Origin: Actinostola sp. cb2023
Taxonomy: Eukaryota; Cnidaria; Anthozoa; Actiniaria; Actinostolidae
Assembly: GCA_033675265.1 (NCBI GenBank)
Contig: JAUJYZ010000640.1
Span: 146,639-210,638, forward strand
Direction: 5' to 3'
DNA length: 64,000 nucleotides
Shown: positions 55,397-64,000 of the stretch, in pieces
Layout: each line of letters starts with the position of its first letter
Position numbering within the stretch: the stretch's first letter is position 1
Made by a program: the position numbers and the translations under genes
The notes under the pieces: model-generated
What the model was told of the DNA's origin: nothing
The model's input: the letters and a program-made list of their open reading frames with translations, nothing else
Databases searched by the model: none

Positions 55397-55402
55397 GTTG
55401 GA

Positions 55403-56077
55403 GCTTAACTCGCCGAACAATAGCCATTTCCTTAGGACCACTTTCGCTAACACGTGTTTTCCTTCTTCACGCCCGAAAAGGATGCCGGGAACATCCGGTA
55501 ATTTTCGACAGCAAGTATCCCGCCCTTTCCGTATTTTAGAATATAAAGAGTGCCAAGCCACTCGGTCCTACAGGCAAAATATTGCACCGGTTGCATTCTT
55601 TACAAGTCCAAAATCGCCAAAAATGCCTTTGTAAGTCCTGGAATTCACCACAGAACAACCAGAGAGACGATTTCACAGTTGAGTCCGCCATTTTGAATTT
55701 CGTAATGACACTGACGAGTTGTCTTCGTGAAAATCGTTTCTCGCTGCTGGGTTCTTTCAGCAGAACGGTCTCTACCACACCAGTCAAGCTTAATGATGCT
55801 GTCCTGGGGGCTTCTGTGGTGAATAATGGCTATAAACACTCTAAAAATGCAAAATTGGCCTCTTCAAAGCAGTTACAACCACTGGCCCAACGAGCTCCCA
55901 AGAAGAAAGAAAGCACATGTGAAAACGCGAGTCCACGGGCATTCAGAACTGTCAAGAGTTCCATGGAAACCCCTTATATGGAATCGAAATTTCCTATGGC
56001 GTGATTAGGTCCAGAAAATCGTTAAAAAACTCAAAATACCTCAGGAGCGAATGGGTTAAGCAATTTTCTCTATTAGT
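55403..56077. other. No gene seen
   Basis: The plus ORF at 55582-56004 is open for 140 codons, with SAILNFVMTLTSCL and a Lys-rich tail, but has no recognisable motif and competes with equally long minus ORFs. Confidence 0.4.
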
Positions 56078-56201
56078 TCATCATATAAATCTATGATATT
56101 TTTTATATATTTTCCTGACAGTAGTAGAATATTTTCATCGTTCATCGATAGAATATAGGAAAATAGACTACTCAAGTCAAGAAATGAAAAAGAGGTATTT
56201 A
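56078..56201. repeat. 124-bp dispersed repeat, copy B
   Basis: See 45711-45834. In this copy the minus-strand frame goes on to DLYDELIEKIA and a stop. Confidence 0.95.
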
Positions 56202-56280
56202 GAGAAAAGAGGTTGTGTAAATAAACTGATCTCAATTGATTCATATAATGAAATTAATTAACTATTACAACTACTACTAC

Positions 56281-56414
56281 TAGAGTACAAACACTAAAGG
56301 CGTGCAAGATAAATAATTGTATTGTTTTCTATTGTTTAATTAGCGCTGTAGTAATTTAGAGTAATTATTAAATTAGTGCAAAACATTGCACGGTTTTATA
56401 GTGTTTGTACTCTA
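56281..56414. repeat. Foldback MITE, TGCAAAC-related (134 bp)
   Basis: Ends 'tagagtacaaacacta' and 'tagtgtttgtactcta'. The interior 'attgttttctattgttt' and 'gcgtgcaa/ttgcacg' pairing relate it to the MITEs at 34983 and 39337. Confidence 0.85.
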
Positions 56415-57157
56415 CTACTAGTTTTAGTAAGCTAATTACAGTTACATGCAGTGTGTGAAATATGATGAAATGCTTACCCGATAATTCGTTTCAATGACTG
56501 GCCGAAGGATGTCCAAAAACGGCTTATAAGCTTACTGTACAATACTGAACTCCGACATTTATCTTCTTCTTTTCCTTCAAAGACGACGAAGAAAATACCC
56601 TGCGAGCAGGGTACGAAGTAAACTGCCATGCGATTCAAGTGAAGACAGAATGCTTTGTAAACTTGGCTTTCTTGACAGCTACTCACTCGAGGACTCGATG
56701 CAAACTCCAGTTTACTATATCAGAGCCCTGAGTATTTGTCACTTGTAAATTGGTTTCTTTAGATTATCTGAGACACTGACACTACAGTTAATTGGTTCTC
56801 ACGGTATTTCCAGGATTCAATGCTATTTAGGCAGCAATGGCCGCCATTTTGTATGAAATGAGAGAGCCCTGGGAACGAGTTTACAATTATGGATAATTTC
56901 CCCCCATGTAATCCACGAGTTAAAAAAAGGATATGGTTATCCATTCTGGCATGATTGATGAATACGTTTCTGCTAATTTGAACATAGAATCAGGAGATGT
57001 TATAACTTCTACACAAGAAACAATGTTGATGCAAGCTGGGTTATGCATTTGATGGATATTTCTAGGTAGTTTAAGTGCTTTGACAACAATAATACACATG
57101 TTAATACTATAATACTAATAATGTTTTAAAATACTAGTGGAGGCCTTATCCTGAGTA
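56415..57157. other. No gene seen
   Basis: Short ORFs only; a CCGCCATTTTG motif at 56838. Confidence 0.4.
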
Positions 57158-57600
57158 TCAATGATGAGTACTAGAAGCCATTGTAGCATCGCTGAAAAAT
57201 GTTTCAAGACTTTGAAAGTGATTTGTTGCCAAAGCATTTAAAACAGTGTTTGATGTTTTCTTGCAGCAAGTATTGCCAAGGTAAAATTGTGTCTCAAGAC
57301 CTTTTTGATTTAAATTGCTTGTCTTTAAAAATAGGGCATGGTCAACTTGCAACACGTTACATCTTTGACTATGGCAATAGCACATCTTGTAAATAAAGGA
57401 AACAGCTACTTTTTTGTTTATGGAGATCCGTTCTTTGGAATGTCTGTCACTACTTATGGCACCCAGGATTAACTGGAACAGACTATGTGCACCTGCACTG
57501 CTACAGAAACTTTCAAATTCCTCATGTTCATATATGGGACGGTTTTTCCTTAACAAATTCTTCAATATTTTTTTTCCAGCTCAATCTTCAGATCACACCC
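57158..57600 (-). pseudogene. Fragment of a multicopy invertebrate gene
   Basis: The minus strand reads NIEEFVKEKPSHI-like sequence, then SLFQLILGAISSDRHSKERI, VSFIYKMCYCHSQRCNVLQV, LFLKTSNLNQKGLETQFYLG and CKKTSNTVLNAL. The ICxCxSQ..N..QxDxALFLK and GLxTQxxLGN blocks recur in an uncharacterised repeated family (memory). Only about 135 residues remain; no splice sites or flanking domains are seen. Confidence 0.5.
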
Positions 57601-59020
57601 TATAAGAAATAAAAATTAATAAAGAGTTAAGAGAGAATGCCATATCTGATGGAGCAAAATAGCCAAAATTCTGGCCACAGTGAAAACATAATATTCAATC
57701 TAAAGAAGGGGAATATTGTACAAACCACTGATCTGATGTTCATTTTGTAAAAAAAATCGTTGTTTTTTTTTAATCGAGAAAATCGATCCAGGCCACTGGC
57801 GGCCTGACATTGGCTTGAATCCAGCGGGAAAATAGTACCTCTAGAAAATCGCATCGCGCGAAAAAGTAAAGACAGCTAAAGCGAAACTGTCTTCGAATAT
57901 TCATTTTAGAATGGTGCTACATGATATCTGAGTTAAAATCTAGGTATTTACTGCAAATCAAAAAGTGGGAAATAAAGGTTAACAAAGCAGGTTTTTCCTA
58001 TTTACATTTCACCGATATTATGCGATTAATATTTTCTATATGTGCGGGTACTCTGATATCTCTAAAACTCCGTCTACGTAAGCTTAGAATGATATACTGA
58101 AACATATCTCAGAATTGATTTGGGTTTTTAATTGTACGCATTTTACCAAACTCCAGAACTTCAAGCATTTCGGCTTGAAATTTAGTGCAACATTTGAACA
58201 CACGCCATGTCTGGGATCTAACAACTCAAACTTGAAGCCCAAATTCGCCACTAAAAATCAAAGCTAATTATAAGTCCGCACACTATTATGATCACCTTCA
58301 TTGTTGGCAGCTGATACGTAAGGTTTTGTGAAGAAGAATCACCATTTAAAATATTTTTCCTCATCTTTCGGCTTCATTACGAATCAGTAATAATTGGAGC
58401 GTTACAGCGGCTTTGTTTACATTGATTGACTTACTTGGGAAATATTACCATTAAAAGATATGTTTCCTTGGAGTTTAGCAGTATTAATCTCGTCAATATC
58501 ATTCATTTATGGTGCTTGATTCAAAGACAAAATAGACTAATCAGATGGAAAACATGCACTTTCACCTCGTAACGCAAGAGTAGATCGACGCGAACGTTGT
58601 GACCGAGTGACGGGGTTTGGCCTGGATAAAACAAGTTTGATCAAACAAAACAAAAAACAAAAAAACAAAAAAAGAAATGAAAAAGCACCATAAATACTGA
58701 AACAATAAATGCGAAAGTAGTTCACAATTTTTCCATCGTAATTGTAATGTGACTCCGAAACTCATTATGAAATGAATAAAATTAATAATTCAGTTCGGCG
58801 CGGCGAAGTTCAAAGCGCACCTGATGTGACGGTCAAAAAATATGGAAGGCAATTGCTCATTTTTAGCGATTTCAGGAGGACAATGCGGCTATGACAGAAG
58901 AGATAGATGAAAATCAGCAAAAGTTATCCAGTTAACTAGCTGTAATGGAGATATTACCGGCCACATGTCCACTCTTGGCTGTCACGACACTTCCAATGAA
59001 ATGGAATTACTACTTGCAAG
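57601..59020. other. No gene seen; A-rich tract
   Basis: An (A)n/C tract at 58641-58682 (aaacaaaaaacaaaaaaac). No supported ORF. Confidence 0.4.
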
Positions 59021-59528
59021 ATGTTCGATATTTTCTACTCCAAAAATATCGAACAAATGGTGATTTGCCCTGCACATCGATCCTCTTTGGGTACTGGTTG
59101 GAGAAGGGATAGCGCTAACTGCAGCATACCAGATCTACTGTCCAGTCACCGCAGCAGCAAAAGACCAAAGGCCGAAAGAGGACTTAGCAAAGCAGGTTCG
59201 TGGTTGGTTTTAAGAGAGACTGGTATTTTTCTTCCCGTAGGAACAGGTATGTTTATAAGTTAGACTGATTTCCATACTATGTGTATGAGCTTATGAAATA
59301 TTCACAGTTAGTTCTCGGCCGGGGTATGATTACTCTAAAAGAACAGTAATCTAATTTGCATACATTATTAATTTGTTAGGTGTGTGCAGTAATTGTAGGA
59401 AAACACTTAGTAGCCGCACTGAGACAGTGGACATAATGGCGTAAGATAGCTAGTAAAAACACTCATATCTCAGTGGGCCTTTACAGGTGATATGTTGGCC
59501 GCACTTGAGCACTTTTTGCAATGGGGGT

Positions 59529-59566
<38 letters not shown>

Positions 59567-60737
59567 GATCTCTTCTGGTTATTTTGAACAACTTCAGCTT
59601 ATATATTGGTAGCTAGCGGAAACATTATACATTATTCGTAATTTTCAAAATTCACTGTTGGAGCACGGGCTCAGTAGTAGCGGGAGGTCACAAAACAATT
59701 ATTCTAAAAGTAGCTTTTGTCAGGAAGTTAATGCCGGAGAGAGGGGGCTTGATAGACGACGCCCAGTTCTTCACCCTCATATATATGTACTTACCTTTCT
59801 ATAGGACGAAACAAGCACCAGCACTCCTCCTATCATCCCAGCATTCAGTACCCCATCATCTCTCTATGATCCCGATGTGAACCTTGAAACGCCACTACGA
59901 TACGGAAGTGTGTTTTCTCCTACAGAAACGGATTATTCTCTTGATTCACAAGATTGTGATCAACCACTTGAAAAATTGAATGCCTTTTTACACAGCAGAG
60001 ACATCAGTCCTGTTAGGTGTCAGATAGAAACGCCCTGGGAAGAAGCTAGCGAAAGAACAAAGCGTCGATATTTACGCAAGGGTAAACAGGCGGTAAATGC
60101 GGTGTTAAACGAGATGGCACCGAATCAATCTACTAATTTGTGGCGATCCTTAACGACAGCAAAGTCTTTCAATCAGTCATCTAGTGATGATGACGAGGCC
60201 AACCAAAGTGTATGCGCCGATCCAGTGCTTATGGATGCTCTGGCAGAGTGCTACAACAATGCTAATTCTTGGGGAACTAAGCGACAAATGTTATCCATAA
60301 TGGCTGACAAAGTAGCGTTTAAAACGCTGAAGTGTTGGATCCCAGATCTATCGCGATATAAATATAGCTGTGCAAGAAAGCATTTTCTCGTCCATGGTAG
60401 GGGTGTACCACCACCGCAGTCAACGCGCACAAGGATGGCTGTATCCAAAACACAGCTAGACCACTTTCTGGACTTTATAACTAGCCCTCATGTAATCCAA
60501 GATCTGCCGTTTGGGGAAAAGTCAGTGAAACTTTCCACAAAAGAGGTGATAACGGTACCTAACGTAATAAGGTTGATGATACCAGAGTCCATTGTTAAAC
60601 AGTACACCGCATATGCTGAGGAAAGTGGATTTACTCCAATGAGTCGAAGGACACTTCTAAGGATTCTAACCAGCTGTCCAGTCTCGGTGCAAAAGTCCTT
60701 GCAGGGTCTAGATTACCTTAAACACGTTCCAGAATGA
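59021..60737 (+). pseudogene. 'VPVGSG / MSRRT' multicopy gene, truncated
   Basis: Exon 59021-59246 reads CPAHRSSLGTGWRRDSANCS, KRPKAERGLSKAGSW and GIFLPVGTG, ending at GTATGT in phase 1, as in the exon at 15130-15517. From 59805 (after TTTCTATAG) the frame reads DETSTSTPPIIPAFSTPSSL, YDPDVNLETP and on to WEEASERTKRRYLRKGKQAV, RMAVSKTQLDHFLDFITSP, FGEKSVKLSTKEVITVPNVI and TPMSRRTLLRILTSCP, ending SLQGLDYLKHVPE. The phases of the two exons do not match, so an exon is missing or a base has been lost. Compared with 6087-7660, the copy stops right after KSLQGLD, losing the Cys/His region and the VDWAMKF block. A minisatellite starts 220 bp further on. Function unknown. Confidence 0.65.
59523..59564. 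repeat. Poly(G) tract in the intron
   Basis: About 38 consecutive G after 'gggggtgg'. The true length is uncertain in any assembly. Confidence 0.95.
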
Positions 60738-60954
60738 CTTCGGATATTCCAAAGTTAGATTTCCCAGCACTTTTCGAGAGACTTTTCAATTTTTTGCTGG
60801 TTATTTTATCCATTTTAGCAAATATTGAAGACATCTTATTTGATTTGCCGATTTGATATTTTTTTCAGCTAAAATTGTTTCTGTTCTCAAAATTAAACTA
60901 TAGAAACTGTTGTTTGGACCATAAATGGTACATAGTTATTATATTGCCAGTCCC

Positions 60955-61380
60955 ATTCAAGATTTTGGCAAATGCCAGCATTCAAGATTTCGGCATATGC
61001 CAACATTCACGATTTCGGCAAATGCCAGCATTCAAGATTTCGGCATATGCCAACATTCAAGAATTTGGCAAATGCCAGCATTCAAGATTTCGGCATATGC
61101 CAACATTCAAGAATTTGGCAAATGCCAGCATTCAAGATTTCGGCATATGCCAACATTCACGAATTCGGCATATGCCAACATTCACGATTTCGGCATATGC
61201 CAACATTCAAGAATTTGGCAAATGCCAGCATTCAAGATTTCGGCATATGCCAACATTCACGAATTCGGCATATGCCAACATTCACGAATTCGGCATATGC
61301 CAACATTCACGAATTCGGCATATGCCAACATTCACGAATTCGGCATATGCCAACATTCACGATTTCGGCATATGCCAAGA
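60955..61380. repeat. 25-bp minisatellite (about 17 units)
   Basis: Two alternating variants, 'ttcaagatttcggcatatgc' plus 'caaca' and 'ttcaagaatttggcaaatgc' plus 'cagca'. The period (25) is not a multiple of three, so each forward frame cycles through the same 25-residue peptide, and none contains a stop, giving three overlapping ORFs of about 150-170 codons. Confidence 0.95.
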
Positions 61381-61440
61381 TTTCAGATAAGATTGAAACA
61401 AGTGGTAAGAAATATTTTAAAAGCTTTTATTGAACATTAA

Positions 61441-62057
61441 ATAATACATCATAAGGTTATTTATAGCCTATTCTACTTTATAGATAATCCGTAGACCGAA
61501 AAGTTAAATTACTATAGTGTGTATTTCTATTCCATTGAGCATATCCCACAGAATTATCCATACAAATCGATCATATCCCAAAAATACTCAATAACTCAAT
61601 AACTTCTTCAACAAGTCTTAGACGCAAACTATGTGCATTGTTGTGTGAAACGTTGTTTGCAAGTGCACATCATACTAAATATTGTAGCAATGTGCAGGTA
61701 TCGTGCTTACGTATTACAATACATCACAAGAGCTTAAACTAGTCGTTTCTGGTAGAAAGTGAAGTGCTGCGAGTTGTGCACTGCCGTACATGTAGCTTTC
61801 AATGCATACATGTAGCTGTCCGATCCCTTGTCAGCAAGGCACATCAGTGGTAATATAAAATAATAAAAATGCAGTATAATAATAATAATAACTTTATTAC
61901 TGTCATGTGTTCTAGCTTACAAGAAACCTATTTCCCTCCCATATATCTATTGATTCTCATTCCCACCCTTGTCCCAGTGCCCAGATCCCACATGACCAAA
62001 CATGACACAGGAACTCCATCAAGATTAGTTTCGCTGCTCGCCTGGCGGCTCGCAGCA
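61441..62057. other. No gene seen
   Basis: AT-rich with a short (aat)n run at 61877; no supported ORF. Confidence 0.45.
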
Positions 62058-62197
62058 ATATTAAGCTCTCATAAGCGACCAGCCTATGTTGTTTCAGCGC
62101 GCGGTCCGTCTCATTTAAGCGACAACAGCTCTGATCTAGTTATTACCACACTTTTTCGAATTCCTGAAGTGGTCGCTTACGAGAGCTTCGACTGTAC
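62058..62197. repeat. MITE-like foldback (GCGACCA family)
   Basis: The left part 'agctctcataagcgaccagc' pairs with the right part 'ggtcgcttacgagagcttcg'. Resembles the element at 3496-3640. Confidence 0.65.
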
Positions 62198-62609
62198 TAT
62201 GCACTTGTGTCATTTTTTCCTCGTATTCATTCACTCAAACCTCATCTGTCCACAAAAAATCCTGTGCATATTGTATATCGAGTGAATTTAAAATACAATG
62301 CGCTATTTCAAAAAACGTTGAATGACGATTGCACGACAAAAATAATAAGGTATAATATTAAGCTATAATTCTTAACTTAAATTAAATATTTCAATACTAT
62401 TTTGTAGACTGTTCACTTAGTGCTACATTGTAGCTATCACTTTTTTGACCTCTTTTGCATCCATTTGTCCAAGCACCATGATTGTGTTAGATTTGTTTAT
62501 GCTTCACTCTATTGAAGAAAAACAGAAAAGTGTCAAATATGAAATCAAATTTGTAAATAGGCAAAGTGAACCATGGCATGTATGTAATATACAATTGAAA
62601 TAGCATGGC

Positions 62610-62774
62610 TATACACCGAATCGAAATATGGCGACCAATTTGAATAACTTTGTTCCTGACTGACCAACCTCTCATTCATGTGAAAACACTTTTGTGTTTC
62701 CACGTGAACACGAGGTTGGTCAGACCAAAACAATAGTTATTCAAATTGGTCGCCATATTTCGATTCGGTGTATA
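62610..62774. repeat. Long foldback (165 bp, arms about 80 bp)
   Basis: 'tatacaccgaatcgaaatat' at 62610 is mirrored exactly at 62755-62774; inner arms ('gaccaatttgaataac', 'accaacctc', 'tgtgaaaacac') also pair with few mismatches around a TTTT centre. Confidence 0.95.
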
Positions 62775-62842
62775 CTGTCTATACATTGTATATACTATAT
62801 CATATGTATACTGTCGGTACATATAGCCTGAGAATCAAAATT

Positions 62843-62911
62843 AACAGCTGTCTCTCATCGCATACATGGATTCCACCTAGGAATTGATGTACGTGATGAG
62901 AGACAGCTGTT
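62843..62911. repeat. Hairpin (arms about 20 bp)
   Basis: 'aacagctgtctctcatc' at 62843 pairs exactly with 'gatgagagacagctgtt' ending at 62911. Confidence 0.9.
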
Positions 62912-64000
62912 TTCTCCGGCTAATGTATATACTGTCAGTGTACATACAGTACATTTATGTCGAAACATACTACAGTACATATATGGTATGTGTCTATTTG
63001 TCTATTCTGCAATTGTACATAACATATATACTGTATACAGTATAGAGGAACGCAATGTAGTTTTAAACAGGCTTTCTGCATTGTTTTCACTGCTCTGTGC
63101 ATCTATTACATAATAATACACGCTCAGCAACCAATCAAATCGTGCATTCTTGGGAGGTACACATGGGTGAAACTCCACTGATTCGGGACTTTTAAAACAG
63201 GCCGCTTAATAGAGGGTGGCCACTTTAAAAGGTTGGTGTACTGAGTATAGACAATAATAGACACTAGATGTATTCTACATTGTACATGTAGATGTCTATA
63301 GACACTTTTGGCAGGAAATATATGTCTGCTGTATATTAAGCTTATGACGTTATGTATTAAAGCTTTATACCGTATTCTGAATGTGTATAAGCTTTATACT
63401 GCGATTATACAATCGAAACTTTGATCAGGAATTCATGTCAGCATCGAATCTTACCTTTTAAAATGAGCATAAATTCTTGAATTTCACTGTATGTTTATAG
63501 ATAAACAGCACTCTGTCACACATACCATTGTTCCATGTCGTTCTCCAGGGATTTGGTTGAAGAAAAGAGTGATTATTCCACGATAAAATACTAAAAGAGT
63601 TCTATAGTTTCTAGAACCGTTACAACACTAAGAAAATGGCGCTCAAAACCGTGTTCTAGCCAATCAGAGTGAAGCGATGCAGGGGATATGTTCCAAATAT
63701 GGAGTGGTCGTGTGACGCCTGACTGTTTATTCCCGGCCGCCATGTTGACGGTTGGTTTGTTGTATGCTCAAGCTTCAATTGTTCTTTTATTTCCCCGGTC
63801 CTTTCGGAACGGTATTCGTCAATATTTACTGGTGAAAAGAATTTAACGAACTACAGCAATGGTCTCGTAACGAGCCAGCCTACACAACAGTCGGAAAACG
63901 AGCGGACAATCGATCGTACAATGAACACAAGAACCCAGGAAAGCGTAGCTCTAAATCCATGAAATGCCCGATCTACTGACATCCCTAACGAACCGATGGC
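62912..64000. other. No gene seen
   Basis: TA-rich to 63480, then GC-richer with a GGCCGCCATGTTGAC motif at 63736. It may approach a gene beyond the window; nothing is supported. Confidence 0.4.

Noticed and set aside
58561..58682. SINE with an A-rich tail
   Set aside because: No convincing A and B box promoter elements and no target duplication seen.
60875..61440. Three overlapping 150-170-codon genes
   Set aside because: All are readings of one 25-bp minisatellite; treated as a repeat.

Overview
The window is nuclear DNA of an animal: it is AT-rich, has spliced genes with GT..AG introns of about 100-600 bp, and carries a dense crowd of metazoan-type transposons (THAP/DDE, EnSpm-like, Gypsy, DIRS-like, LINE, many MITEs). 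The families and the frequent TACATGTA-type motifs fit a marine invertebrate such as a sponge or cnidarian, but the sequence alone does not fix the species. I found no convincing single-copy housekeeping gene, no rRNA or tRNA, and no CRISPR. Nearly every recognisable coding region belongs to a mobile or multicopy family, and most are broken.

Layout. 0-5 kb: the 3' part of an EnSpm-like transposase gene, a 104-bp tandem array, then a decayed unit with a P2X7-ballast-type last exon (+) facing the last exons of a THAP/DDE-type transposase (-). 6-12 kb: a broken multicopy gene (-), an intact 245-aa ORF (+), and a converging transposase-like gene (-). 12-25 kb: MITEs and hairpins, a DIRS-like gag/pol remnant, coiled-coil exons resembling a THAP-transposase N-terminal region, a gene start split by a TTAA-flanked element, and a Cys-rich gene fragment.

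26-42.6 kb is a nested cluster. One minus-strand gene of a multicopy family, whose residues look like a PIN/FEN-type nuclease, is cut into four pieces. The three insertions are a 899-bp TA-flanked element (41478-42376), a 7,997-bp two-gene transposon (32933-40929) and a 4,681-bp Gypsy element (26686-31366). The 8-kb transposon is the highlight. It has 93-bp near-identical terminal inverted repeats flanked by TA, a clean three-exon gene for a P2X7 'ballast'-type zinc protein on one strand, and an 11-exon THAP-domain DDE transposase gene converging on the other.

43-56 kb: a retroelement Gag fragment, a LINE endonuclease fragment, and another convergent pair: an integrase-core gene (+, pseudogene) facing a HECT-type E3 ligase gene (-, pseudogene) with a Cys/His finger, a CUE domain and the HECT catalytic cysteine. 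56-64 kb: fragments of the multicopy families, a 25-bp minisatellite open in all three forward frames, and several foldback elements. The recurring theme is convergent pairs of one transposase or integrase-like gene with one regulatory or ubiquitin/zinc-type gene, which suggests two-gene DNA transposons with accessory cargo.
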